Positions 34,185-42,374 of a stretch of 64,000 nucleotides of DNA are shown piece after piece; within the stretch, counting starts at the first letter, position 1, and each line of letters opens with the position of its first letter. The stretch is from Bdellovibrionales bacterium. GTDB lineage: Bacteria; Bdellovibrionota; Bdellovibrionia; Bdellovibrionales; JAMPXM01. The translations under genes and the position numbers were made by a program. Location: assembly GCA_016713885.1 (NCBI GenBank), contig JADJOF010000003.1, positions 1 through 64,000 of the forward strand, read 5' to 3'. The notes under the pieces are model-generated. The model had not been told where the DNA came from. It saw only the letters and a list, made by a program, of their open reading frames with translations, and did no database searches.

Positions 34185-35150
34185 CTACTCCAGCAAAATA
34201 GGAAATTCAGAAACGGGGATCGTCGCACCTTGAAAGGAGTTAAACGTGATTCTCTCGAGCGCTTCAGTCACGCAAAGATCAAAGGTCTTATCGTTAAACG
34301 GTGAGCTGACAACTTTTGATTCTGTCACATTGCCGGCCGGTTTAATCTTAAATGAGACTTTGATTTCGCCTTTTGGCAGCGCGGTCATAGCCTGACCGGC
34401 TTCTGACTTACGATTCACCATGCCGACGAAGCACTTCTGAAAGCCACCCGCTTGCGCTTTGACCTGCGAGCGAATGTCGTCATTGGTCAGAGTCGAGAAC
34501 AGCTGTGTTTCAGAACCGTCGTCTTTTTTTGGTCGGTCGATTTTTTCTTTCTCGTGAACGTCGGGCTCGATATCGGTGACAGGCGGCGAACTCAATTCGC
34601 TCTCTTTTTCAATCCGCAGTTCCTCTTCGGCGCCAAGACCCGGATCGGGAAGACCGTCTCCGACTTGAATCAACGGTACTGTGCGTGGAATTTGGCCCTG
34701 GCTGTAATCGAGCGCCATTCCATCTTTGAGAAGTACAAACGCACTGTTGGTGCCGGGATTCAAAATCGCGACTTCGCCGGAAAGAATCGTGGCCTGAATG
34801 GAGTCGGGGCGCGACGGTTCGACTTCGGCGATCAGGCGGGTATTCTCTAAGAGTCTCAGCGTTGGACCTGGTCGAAACTCAATAACGACAGCCGAAGCCG
34901 CACGCGATTGGATCAAGGCCTCGGCATTGAGGGGGCCCGGGCTGAGCGGTAGCTCAATCGCTCCGGACTGGCGTGGAGGGCGCAGCGTTGCCGAACCTTC
35001 AACTGAGAGGATTTCGCCGACGACAGGGGTCGTCTGACGGATGTTGGCCTTTTCGCCGTCGTTCAATACAAAAATTCTCGCGACCGCAAGGGCTGCGAGA
35101 AGAGACACGCCAAACGCAATAACTTGGTTGCGCTTGATTTGAATGGCCAT
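34185..35150 (-). CDS. AgmX/PglI C-terminal domain protein with FecR-like middle
   Basis: 321 residues. An N-terminal membrane anchor (NQVIAFGVSLLAALAVARIF) is followed by a FecR-like beta domain (GEILSVEGSATLRPP, FRPGPTLRLLENTRLIAE, GEVAILNPGTNSAFVLLKDG), then an acidic/charged linker. The C-terminal 90 residues (LTNDDIRSQVKAQAGGFQKC, GEIKVSFKIKPAGNVTESKV, FDLCVTEALERITF) match the TonB-like tail of myxobacterial AgmX/PglI proteins. The paired Cys in that tail are characteristic. A periplasm-spanning role in gliding or envelope trafficking is suggested by the family. It follows secG by 9 bases. Confidence 0.8.
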   Translation of the reverse strand: MAIQIKRNQVIAFGVSLLAALAVARIFVLNDGEKANIRQTTPVVGEILSVEGSATLRPPRQSGAIELPLSPGPLNAEALIQSRAASAVVIEFRPGPTLRLLENTRLIAEVEPSRPDSIQATILSGEVAILNPGTNSAFVLLKDGMALDYSQGQIPRTVPLIQVGDGLPDPGLGAEEELRIEKESELSSPPVTDIEPDVHEKEKIDRPKKDDGSETQLFSTLTNDDIRSQVKAQAGGFQKCFVGMVNRKSEAGQAMTALPKGEIKVSFKIKPAGNVTESKVVSSPFNDKTFDLCVTEALERITFNSFQGATIPVSEFPILLE

Positions 35151-35158
35151 GATCGGAA

Positions 35159-35542
35159 TTACTTCTTTTCGCTGGGAGCGGGCGCTGTTGTCTCCGCAGA
35201 CTTGGCGGGCTCAGAGGTCGCCGGTGCCGCTGGCGCCGTTGTCTGGGCGGGAGCTGGTACCGCCGGAAGTGCGGCAGCCGACGAATCGAAGACTGAGCCG
35301 GTATTTTGTTTCGCCAAAAGAGCAAGCAGAAGGCAGCAAACTCCGAAAACAATCGCGGCTCCGCGAGTGAGTTTCTGAAGAAGTGTCGTTGCGCCTGTTG
35401 CGCCAAGAACAGTATTGGATCCGCCGCCGCCAAACATAGCGCCAGCGCCGCTGGATTTTGGATCTTGCAACAGAACCAAGGCAATGAGGAGGAGGCAGGC
35501 GATAATGTGAATGATCGAAATAAATGTCAGCATGGAGATCAT
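35159..35542 (-). CDS. secG: SecG protein-export membrane subunit with long Ala/Pro tail
   Basis: Small SecYEG subunit. Two transmembrane helices (FISIIHIIACLLLIALVLLQ and AAIVFGVCCLLLALLAKQNT) flank the conserved PKSSGAGAMFGGGGSNTVLG loop, diagnostic of SecG. At 127 residues it is longer than usual (about 75-110) because of a low-complexity tail of Ala, Pro, Thr and Lys, a cytoplasmic or periplasmic extension of unknown use. Starts at ATG 35542 or, closer to the family N-terminus, ATG 35533. Cotranscribed with the AgmX/PglI-like gene downstream. Confidence 0.92.
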   Translation of the reverse strand: MISMLTFISIIHIIACLLLIALVLLQDPKSSGAGAMFGGGGSNTVLGATGATTLLQKLTRGAAIVFGVCCLLLALLAKQNTGSVFDSSAAALPAVPAPAQTTAPAAPATSEPAKSAETTAPAPSEKK

Positions 35543-35575
35543 TTATAGACGGGCAAAAGCGTGCGGTCTATCGAA

Positions 35576-36538
35576 TTATGCGGCGCTTCCAGTGGCGATT
35601 TTCTCATTCAGGCCGCGAACGATCGAATTTGCAGCAACATGGGCTGCCAGCTGAGCAAATCGGATCTCAAAGTCGGAGAGAGTGGTCTTTGATTCCGGTA
35701 GCCGAGCCGAAAGAACACCCCAGGTCTGTCCTCCAAAACGAATCGGGCAGACGATCATCGCATTGAACTGGATGGATTTGGTTTGAGTGGCAACGGCCGC
35801 CATTGTGGGGTCGTTTTTAAGGTTGTCGAGCGCCAGAGTTTTTTCACTTCGAAGCACGAAGATGATTTCTGGATACTTATTGAGATCGAGCTTAAAGCCG
35901 TCGATATCGCGCTTATCACTCGAACCGCGGACAAACGCCTGTTCGCTGGTGAGGCTTGCTTCGACAACCGAAACGCGAACCGCGCCGATCGCAAGACTCA
36001 GCATACCGGTCAGGCGGTACAGGGTTTCGGGGAGCGGATGCAGTTTGAGTCCTTCTCGCAGAAGGAGTTCAGTGAGGTGCATGAAGTGGATGGCCGTGCC
36101 AGAGGCCGAGGTGTCTCCGGCTTTGGCATCGGAGATCTGTCGCTTCGGCTGCATGTGCAGAACGAGCCGGCCAACCAGGTCTTCGACTTTGACCGGTTTT
36201 ACGAGGTAGTCGGTGGCGCCGTGTTTTAAGCTCTCTTTGACGTTGGCGACGGTGTTGTGAGCCGACATCATGAAGACGCGGATTTTGTCATCACCGAGAA
36301 GATCCTGCGCTTTCAGTTCTTTGAGAAGGCTTGGACCGTTGAGATCGGCCACAAGAAGATCGTAGAGAACGAAGTGCGGCTTCCATTGCGTGCAGATGGC
36401 GAGCGCCTCTGCGCCCGTTGTCGCCGACTTCACGATGAATCCGTTTTCCTGAAGCGACGCGACGAGCTTATCAGAGATAAACGCGTTCTCGTCCGCGATC
36501 AGGATTCGGGTGTTCGAAGGATGCAGTCGTTGACTCAA
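35576..36538 (-). CDS. response regulator receiver protein with GAF-like domain
   Basis: 320 residues. A CheY-like receiver occupies residues 10-130: acidic ADEN pocket, phosphoacceptor D in FVLYDLLVADLNG, SAHNT switch residue and YLVKPVKV lysine. A GAF-like domain follows a linker (about 150-305; LLLREGLKLHPLPETLYRL, RVSVVEASL, FNAMIVCPIRFGGQTWGVLSA). No DNA-binding or enzymatic output domain is present, so it probably acts through protein contacts. Start is TTG 36538, supported by GAGGAG. It precedes secG by 34 bases. No cognate kinase is adjacent. Confidence 0.85.
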   Translation of the reverse strand: MSQRLHPSNTRILIADENAFISDKLVASLQENGFIVKSATTGAEALAICTQWKPHFVLYDLLVADLNGPSLLKELKAQDLLGDDKIRVFMMSAHNTVANVKESLKHGATDYLVKPVKVEDLVGRLVLHMQPKRQISDAKAGDTSASGTAIHFMHLTELLLREGLKLHPLPETLYRLTGMLSLAIGAVRVSVVEASLTSEQAFVRGSSDKRDIDGFKLDLNKYPEIIFVLRSEKTLALDNLKNDPTMAAVATQTKSIQFNAMIVCPIRFGGQTWGVLSARLPESKTTLSDFEIRFAQLAAHVAANSIVRGLNEKIATGSAA

Positions 36539-36677
36539 AAAACACTCCTCAATGGACGGGACTCGGATAACTCACAGCCCCGTATCTGCTTCATCGGGAG
36601 AAAAAGACCCGCACCGGAGTCGTAATGCAGCGCATCGCGACTCGAGTCGAGGGGGGAATCCTGCGAAAACACCGGCA

Positions 36678-37325
36678 ATGCCATTTATCTCATTTGAAGG
36701 CCTCGACGGGTCCGGGAAAAGCACGCTGATCAAGAACTTAAAGGCGCACCTTGAAAAGGCGGGCCTAGAAGTCGTCGTCACGCGTGAGCCTGGCGGGACG
36801 CCGCTCGCCGAAGACATTCGAGGATTGATTCTTCGAACGGGCCACGAGGCACCGGTCGCAGCGACCGAAATTCTGCTCTACGAGGCCAGTCGCGCGCAGC
36901 ATGTGGCCAAAGTGATTCAGCCGGCTCTTCGCGAAGGTCGGTGGGTGCTCTGCGATCGCTTCAGTGAATCGACGGTGGCCTTTCAGTGTTTTGCTCGGGG
37001 CGTGAATCGTCCTGAGGTCGAGTGGCTCAATCGCTTTGCCGAGCAGGGCACGCGGCCCGAGGCTGTGGTGTTATTGGATCTTTCTGTTGAGGCGAGTCGT
37101 CGGCGGCAAGGTGGACGGGAAGCACAAGCTGGGCAGTCGCGCGATCGCATCGAGAACGAAGCCGATGAGTTTCACAATCGCGTTCGCAATGGTTTTTTGG
37201 CGCAAGCGAAGGCCGAACCTGAGCGATGGATCGTACTCGATGCCGAGCTTTCTCAAGAGCAGCTTCTGCAGGTGCTGCTTTCTGCTCTTCAAAAGCGATT
37301 TGCGCAGGAGGGCTTTCCGGGATGA
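36678..37325 (+). CDS. tmk: thymidylate kinase
   Basis: Phosphorylates dTMP to dTDP. The P-loop FEGLDGSGKSTLIKNL starts six residues after ATG 36678; TREPGGTPLAEDIRGLIL (dTMP-site motif), the DRF motif in VLCDRFSESTVAFQ and the LID region with RDRIENEADEFHNRVR follow in order. Length of 215 residues is typical. An open frame extends upstream to 36552 but has no homology, so the ATG next to the conserved core is chosen. holB overlaps the stop by 4 bases, the common tmk-holB arrangement. Confidence 0.95.
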   Translation: MPFISFEGLDGSGKSTLIKNLKAHLEKAGLEVVVTREPGGTPLAEDIRGLILRTGHEAPVAATEILLYEASRAQHVAKVIQPALREGRWVLCDRFSESTVAFQCFARGVNRPEVEWLNRFAEQGTRPEAVVLLDLSVEASRRRQGGREAQAGQSRDRIENEADEFHNRVRNGFLAQAKAEPERWIVLDAELSQEQLLQVLLSALQKRFAQEGFPG

Positions 37326-38266
37326 GTGGTGTAATCGGTCACCGGAAAACTTGGGCCGAACTCGAAGAGCGCCGCTCGCGGCTTCCGTCGTCGTTGATTT
37401 TTGCAGGGCCCGACGGCACCGGCAAAAAACGTGTGGCTTTGGAGTTTGCAAGGCTTTTGACAGGCGAGACGCGGGCGATTGACTGCACGCAGCCGGTTTC
37501 GCAAACCGATCAGATTTATTTTATTTCTCCCGACGGTTCACAGATTAAAATCGAACAGGTGCGCGATCTGATTCAGTTCATGAGTCTTGCGCGCGACGGG
37601 CGTCCGCTTGTCGTGATTTTTGACGATGCTCATCTTCTCAATCCACAGGCGGGAAACGCGCTTTTAAAGTCGATTGAAGAGCCTCCGCAGGGTGCAGTTT
37701 CTCTTTATTTCACCGTCGAGCTCGCTTTTTTGCTTTCAACGATTCGCTCGCGTTCGCAAGTGGTGCGCTTTTCTCCTTTGACCGATAAAAGTTGCAGCGG
37801 TGCTTGCAGATCAGTCGGTGCCGGCGTGGGTGCTCGAGGCAGCGGCGGGGCTCCGGGCCGCGCTTTGGAACTTTTAAAGTCGGGAGATTCCGCGATCGAC
37901 GTATTTTCGGTTGTCGATTCGCTGCTTGCGGCCTGTGCTCCGCGTGTCGGTGGTCCCAGTGCGCGCGCCAAAGCGCTCGCTGAACTTCGCGATGTCGCAA
38001 AAGAGCGCGACGCGCAGGAGATTGCGATTCGCTTCCTCGTGCGGCGGGTGGGGCAGGTGTGGCGAGCGAGGGCCGTGGCGGACGGCGGTGGTGCCTCGGC
38101 ACTGCCAAAGACATTGGGCTGGCTTGCAGAGCTTTCGTTTGAACAGCTTGAAGATCTGACCGATGCCAGTCTTGAGCTTGAGGCGGATTTAAAGCGAAAC
38201 GCCGACCGACAACTCCTTTGGGAGGCGTTTTCATCTCGAATCGCCGCACGTCTTGAGTTAGCCTAA
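37322..38266 (+). CDS. holB: DNA polymerase III delta-prime subunit, internally frame-scrambled
   Basis: Clamp-loader subunit. SLIFAGPDGTGKKRVALEFA (Walker A), VVIFDDAHLLNPQAGNALLK (Walker B-like with DDAH) and SIEEPPQGAVSLYFTV are standard. Between about residues 155 and 176 the frame reads SCSGACRSVGAGVGARGSGG, which does not fit. Dropping one A in the AAAA at 37787-37790 and adding one G to the GGGG at 37847-37850 instead gives VAAVLADQSVPAWVLEAAAG, the normal family sequence, with the same frame before and after. The coding sequence is therefore intact apart from a pair of compensating indels. ATG overlaps the tmk stop. Confidence 0.9.
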   Translation: MSGVIGHRKTWAELEERRSRLPSSLIFAGPDGTGKKRVALEFARLLTGETRAIDCTQPVSQTDQIYFISPDGSQIKIEQVRDLIQFMSLARDGRPLVVIFDDAHLLNPQAGNALLKSIEEPPQGAVSLYFTVELAFLLSTIRSRSQVVRFSPLTDKSCSGACRSVGAGVGARGSGGAPGRALELLKSGDSAIDVFSVVDSLLAACAPRVGGPSARAKALAELRDVAKERDAQEIAIRFLVRRVGQVWRARAVADGGGASALPKTLGWLAELSFEQLEDLTDASLELEADLKRNADRQLLWEAFSSRIAARLELA

Positions 38267-38273
38267 GTCCCAT

Positions 38274-39065
38274 ATGCCGCGATTTATCGACGTCCATGTG
38301 CACTTGAATATGCTGAAAACCGATCCGGTCGAAGAGCTCGAGCGCGCTCGCTTGGCCGGTGTTGACCGCGTGATCACCATTGGCACTGAGCCCGGTGATC
38401 ATGAGCTTGTGCTCGACTACGCTCGTCGCTTTTTTCCGCAGGTCGCGTGCACGCTTGGCATTCATCCCCACGAGGCTGAACTTTGGAATGAAGGCGTGAA
38501 CGATTGGATTCGCGCACAGGTGCAGTCGACGGATCTTGCGACCTCGCGCGGGATTGTGGCGGTGGGAGAGATCGGCCTTGATTACTACTATAATAAATCT
38601 CCAGGTGAAACGCAGCTTCACGCCTTTCGCCGACAAATGGATCTGGCTGAAGAATTAAAGCTTCCGGTCGAGATTCACACTCGCGATGCCGAAGACGACA
38701 CCGCATTGATTTTGAGCGAGTACACAGGCCGAGTCACAGGCCTGCTTCACTGTTTCACCTCTTCTCTTGATTTAGCGAAAAAGGCTCTCGACTACGGTTT
38801 TGATATCTCGATCAGCGGTGTCGCCACATTTAAAAACGCAGAGGCCCTTCGCGACGTCGTTCGCTTCATCCCCCTCGATCGCCTGCACGTTGAAACCGAT
38901 GCGCCCTTTCTTGCGCCCGTTCCCCAACGCGGCAAATCCAACGTCCCGCTTTTTGTCGTGCACACAGCCGAACTCGTCGCCACGCTCAAAGGCGTTTCGA
39001 TGGAAGAGCTCTCTCGTCAAACGCTCGCCAACGCCAAGCGCCTTTTTCCCAAGCTCGAGCTCTAG
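38274..39065 (+). CDS. tatD: TatD family metal-dependent DNase
   Basis: 263 residues with all TatD motifs: DVHVHLN metal site, GIHPHEAE, GEIGLDYYYN, EIHTRDAEDDT, LHCFTSSLDLAKK and the C-terminal HVETDAPFLAPVPQRGKSN with a catalytic Asp. Family members are Mg-dependent 3'-5' exonucleases or deoxyribonucleases. ATG 38274 lies 7 bases after the holB stop, so tmk-holB-tatD is one operon. RAYT copy B begins about 130 bases downstream. Confidence 0.93.
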   Translation: MPRFIDVHVHLNMLKTDPVEELERARLAGVDRVITIGTEPGDHELVLDYARRFFPQVACTLGIHPHEAELWNEGVNDWIRAQVQSTDLATSRGIVAVGEIGLDYYYNKSPGETQLHAFRRQMDLAEELKLPVEIHTRDAEDDTALILSEYTGRVTGLLHCFTSSLDLAKKALDYGFDISISGVATFKNAEALRDVVRFIPLDRLHVETDAPFLAPVPQRGKSNVPLFVVHTAELVATLKGVSMEELSRQTLANAKRLFPKLEL

Positions 39066-39198
39066 CCCCCTTTGGCTCTCCTGCGGGGGCGTTTCGCGGA
39101 GAAGAGCTCTCCCTCGGGACTTTTAAGTCTCGCGCTGACGCCCACATTGAGGATCAGTACTCCTTGCAGCCTCTGTTTGACGTTTTTCTCCGTCTCAA

Positions 39199-39821
39199 GT
39201 AGACCCACGGTCACCACGAAAATCCGGGATAATCGATGAGACGAAAACAACACTCATTTCATGGCTTTCCAGAGAAAGAGCGCGCGTTCTCGCCCGGCCG
39301 CAGAACCACGCGGGCTTCGCGCCAGTACCGTCCGGTCGCGACCAAAGAGGCGATGCACCTTGTCTTGAGAAGCGACCGCGCTCGCGGCCCCAAATCACTT
39401 CTAAAATACGACACTGTCGTGCGAGCGGTGATCACAAAGCTCGCACGCAAACACGGAGTTCGCGTGTACCGCATTGTGAATGCCGGCAACCACCTGCACA
39501 TCACTTTAAAACTCTCGAAGCAGTTCCTATGGAAGGGGTTCATCTCCGGCATCACCGGTGGAATTGCGCGGGCTCTAGGATTTAAACGCGACTCAACGAG
39601 GCAGGGCTTTTGGAATTCGCGTCCCTTCACGCGCATGATCGCTTGGGGCCGCGACTACAATGTCGTGAAAGATTATCATGTTTTAAATCAGCTCGAGGCT
39701 GACGGCGCGGTACCGCCGCGCTCGCAAATGCTTAAGCCCGAACGATGGCGGCACGTGGTGCTCGCGTTTTCTTAGGGACTTTTTTGGATGGGTACAGCTT
39801 GAGCGAGTATGGAGAGGTGCA
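39199..39821 (+). mobile_element. RAYT-type transposase module, copy B
   Basis: Homologous to copy A across the gene and short flanks. The upstream block (39199-39222, GTAGACCC-A-CGGTCAC then CGAAAA) lies 13 bases before the start codon; the downstream block (39801-39821, GAGC-G-AGTATGGAGA then TGCA) lies 25 bases after the stop. Length is about 623 bases. No target duplication or inverted ends seen. Sits between the tatD operon and a kelch-like gene. Confidence 0.6.
39236..39775 (+). CDS. REP-associated tyrosine transposase (HUH/Y1 family), copy B
   Basis: 179 residues, about 26 differences from copy A by hand count. It keeps the HUH pair in VNAGNHLHITLKLS and the candidate catalytic Tyr in VVKDYHVLN, so it looks active. 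Synonymous and conservative changes are spread through the gene, with a cluster in the LGFKRDSTRQGFWNS segment. ATG 39236 gives the same N-terminus as copy A. GGGAT is close upstream but weak as a ribosome-binding site. Confidence 0.85.
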   Translation: MRRKQHSFHGFPEKERAFSPGRRTTRASRQYRPVATKEAMHLVLRSDRARGPKSLLKYDTVVRAVITKLARKHGVRVYRIVNAGNHLHITLKLSKQFLWKGFISGITGGIARALGFKRDSTRQGFWNSRPFTRMIAWGRDYNVVKDYHVLNQLEADGAVPPRSQMLKPERWRHVVLAFS

Positions 39822-40038
39822 GGCTTCCATTGTTCAGAAATGTATCGGATTTAAGAGCTGAGTGTGTCGGGGAAACATTGGGTTTGTAGATCTAACAAGT
39901 AGAACCCCGATGAAGGCGCAAAACATAAATTGGAAGGGACCAACCCGATAACGCAAGTCGCGAAGAACTTGCCTGTGCTCAAATCTAAATTGCGGAAATG
40001 ATCCTATTTCTGTATGTATTGGTTTTTGGAGGTAATAT

Positions 40039-41169
40039 ATGCACAACTTACTTTTAATCACGGTTGCACTTATTTCGTTGAGTGTAAGCGCCGCAAACGA
40101 AACTGCAACACCTAGAGTTTGGGGGAACTTTATTGAGACAAGCATCCCTGGAAAACTAATTTTGTTCGGCGGGAGAAGAATTGGAGGCGCAGTTTCAACA
40201 GTTGAGATCATCGACATGAACTCCCGTTCAGTGGTAATCTCAACGTACTTACCGAAGCTTAAAGAGATCTACAATGTCGTCAGATTACCGAATCAGCGAT
40301 ACGCTTTCATCGGCATGGGCGACACAAGATATCCGGCCAAGGAAAATTTGATCATTGTCAAAACCGATGAGAATTTGATGCCCATTCAAATCTGCGAAGT
40401 GGAAGATGAACCATTTATTTATGGGCACGAATTTGAGAAAGCTCTTCCAGGGAAGCCGGGACATTTAATTTTGACGGCTGGAGATTCGATTGATCAGATA
40501 ACAAAAAAGATTCAAGGAACTAAAATCTGGGATTTTGATGTCGAAAGCTGCTCTTTCACTAAACTAAAACACGCAGAGCAATTCAAACTCAAACCTTTTT
40601 CGTTCGTTTACCTGCCAGGCAACAAGGTAGCGTTCCTAAGCTACTCACTTAGTGGGGATGGTAAGAAGTATGAACTTGGAGCGTTCGAGTTTCATCAGAT
40701 AACAGCAGAGGTCAAAGCCATAGGTGGTCCGCTTGAGAAGCGAACTGGACCGCAATTGGTTCGTACTGGGCGTGGTGATCTATTGATTGTTGGCGGCCAA
40801 CTCGATAACGGAGCTTTGAAGTATCCGATGGCAACGTTCATTGAAAAGTTAGATGAGTCAAAGGGCGTATGGAAAAAGTTACCAATAGTTCTCCCACTAG
40901 ATGTGGAAAGTTACACAACTAACTTTGTGCCTGTCGGCGTAGACCAACTGATTATCCGTCAAGGTACTAATGACAAATTGATCTCCTTTGATGTAATTAC
41001 CAATAAAGTCTCAAATTTAGCAAAAGCACCTTCAGTTCGTGGAAATGCGGCCGTCTGGATGAAGCATGACGCTATCGTATTTTGCGGGGGCGAAATCGAT
41101 CATCCATGGCCTGGGATTGATCTGAAATCTTGCGATGTCTACGATGCTAGTTCTAATAGCTGGCAATGA
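40039..41169 (+). CDS. secreted kelch-like beta-propeller protein
   Basis: 376 residues. A short signal peptide (MHNLLLITVALISLSVSA) precedes kelch-like blades: GKLILFGGRRIGGAVSTVEI, QRYAFIGMGDTRYPAKENL, GHLILTAGDSIDQI, NKVAFLSYSLSGDGKKYELG, GDLLIVGGQLDNG and AIVFCGGEIDHPW, each with the Gly-Gly strand pattern. It is AT-richer than its neighbours, suggesting foreign origin or relaxed constraint. A TTTGGAGG Shine-Dalgarno lies about 7 bases before ATG 40039. It stands alone, with 217 bases of unassigned sequence before it and 256 after. Confidence 0.7.
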   Translation: MHNLLLITVALISLSVSAANETATPRVWGNFIETSIPGKLILFGGRRIGGAVSTVEIIDMNSRSVVISTYLPKLKEIYNVVRLPNQRYAFIGMGDTRYPAKENLIIVKTDENLMPIQICEVEDEPFIYGHEFEKALPGKPGHLILTAGDSIDQITKKIQGTKIWDFDVESCSFTKLKHAEQFKLKPFSFVYLPGNKVAFLSYSLSGDGKKYELGAFEFHQITAEVKAIGGPLEKRTGPQLVRTGRGDLLIVGGQLDNGALKYPMATFIEKLDESKGVWKKLPIVLPLDVESYTTNFVPVGVDQLIIRQGTNDKLISFDVITNKVSNLAKAPSVRGNAAVWMKHDAIVFCGGEIDHPWPGIDLKSCDVYDASSNSWQ

Positions 41170-41425
41170 GATCGTCAGTAAACGCAAGCTAAGATCAGGA
41201 ACCACTTCATTGCCGGTCGGTGAACGTTCACTTTTGTAGGGAATTTCTGGACAGCGAGGCTTCCCGCGCTCTTTTGGCCAGCAAACCCAGTCGAAATGTT
41301 TATATACGTCAAAACTTCTCTTTGATGGAAAAGCGGTAAAGGCCGGTTCCGTCCTTTATGCCCGAGCACGAGGGATGATAGTACCAAACGTATAGATTTA
41401 TAAAATACCGGAAAGAAGAAGCAAG

Positions 41426-41746
41426 ATGTTGAAGTTTTTGATTCTAGCGGCTGTTTTTATTTGTGGTCTCGGTTCGGCACAGGCGGAGAACTGTGTGGTG
41501 CGTGACAGCTCGGGAGCCGATTATCATGTTTCATTCTTGAGTCCGACGACGATCGATGTCGTCACGGACGGGGCTGGATGGATACTGGAGCAAGATCCAA
41601 GTCTTTCGAGGGAAGGTGTGGACTACTTCCTTAGCGGTCAGATGACGCTATTTGTAGTAGGCAACACGATCAGTCTGTATTCTGGATCTCAGGGAATTTA
41701 CTATTTCCAAAACCAGCCCTGCGCGTTGACTGCGATCGCTCAATGA
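41426..41746 (+). CDS. small secreted protein
   Basis: 106 residues. A textbook signal peptide (MLKFLILAAVFICGLGSAQA) is followed by a compact beta-rich domain with two Cys (ENCVVRDSSG near the start and NQPCALTAI at the end) likely forming a disulfide. No family recognised. An AAGAAGAAGC stretch upstream is a weak ribosome-binding site. The stop overlaps the start of the VOC gene by 4 bases, so the two are translated together although one is exported and the other cytoplasmic. Confidence 0.6.
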   Translation: MLKFLILAAVFICGLGSAQAENCVVRDSSGADYHVSFLSPTTIDVVTDGAGWILEQDPSLSREGVDYFLSGQMTLFVVGNTISLYSGSQGIYYFQNQPCALTAIAQ

Positions 41747-42117
41747 TTAAAGGCGTTCAGGATATCTTCTATAATGTCTCTGATATGAAGCGTTCAATTG
41801 CTTTTTATACGGAAGCATTGCAGATGAAATTGAAGTTTGAGGATGATGGCTGGACGTCTTTGGATTGTGGCGGTGTTCAAGTGGGCTTGCATCCAACTGA
41901 ACCCGGTGAAGAAATTGTACAGGTGCCGAGGGATTCTCATGGAGTCCATGGACAAGCGACCCTTACGCTTAAGTCAGATAATGTTCCAGAGGATCGTAAG
42001 CGCATTGAGAATAGCGGCGGCAGAATTCTTGGCGAAGACGATGCGCCTTGGGGGCACATGCTTGTATTTGAGGACCCTGATGGAAACGTTCTGAAGCTCA
42101 TGAATCCCAAGTACTGA
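41743..42117 (+). CDS. VOC/glyoxalase-family protein
   Basis: 124 residues forming one vicinal-oxygen-chelate domain of two beta-alpha-beta-beta-beta modules. DIFYNVSDMKRSIAFYTEAL begins module one and GVHGQATLTLKSDNVPEDR module two, ending with WGHMLVFEDPDGNVLKLMNP. Metal-ligand positions (an N-terminal polar site, the GVHGQ His, and E in VFEDPDGN) are compatible with a lyase or dioxygenase. The substrate is unknown. Starts inside the previous stop (ATGA). Confidence 0.8.
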   Translation: MIKGVQDIFYNVSDMKRSIAFYTEALQMKLKFEDDGWTSLDCGGVQVGLHPTEPGEEIVQVPRDSHGVHGQATLTLKSDNVPEDRKRIENSGGRILGEDDAPWGHMLVFEDPDGNVLKLMNPKY

Positions 42118-42267
42118 AAGAGACTACAGGTATGAAACATCTCCTGATCGCGATGGAAACGGATTTCGGAATGGGCCGGGCACTTGAAGCAAGGGTTTAA
42201 GGATAGTATTTACGAAATCGACTCAAGCTATTGATTGGTCGAATTCGAGGAAGTACACGACTTCTCA

Positions 42268-42314
42268 ATGAAATTCGTCCGAGAGATCAGTCTCCTCATA
42301 CTCGCTTCTTTGAC
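42268..42314 (+). pseudogene. 5' fragment of lipoprotein serine protease, cut by IS66
   Basis: ATG 42268 begins KFVREISLLILASL, a lipoprotein signal peptide, and the frame runs into the IS66 element at 42315. Joining it across one copy of the 8-base target duplication to 44797 gives LASLTGC, a perfect lipobox, and then the protease domain. This shows that the insertion sits inside the signal peptide just before the lipidated Cys. A GAGGAAG upstream is the probable Shine-Dalgarno. Confidence 0.85.
42307..42314. repeat. IS66 target-site duplication, left
   Basis: TCTTTGAC, identical to 44789-44796. Eight bases is the standard IS66 duplication length. Confidence 0.95.
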
Positions 42315-42336
42315 GTAACCCCTGCGTAATCCACGC
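42315..42336 (+). repeat. IS66 left terminal inverted repeat
   Basis: Perfect 22-base complement of 44767-44788. Beyond it the two ends match only partly. Confidence 0.95.
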
Positions 42337-42374
42337 GTTCCGCCGAGTCGTAATTGCGATTAAAGACGCGGTTT

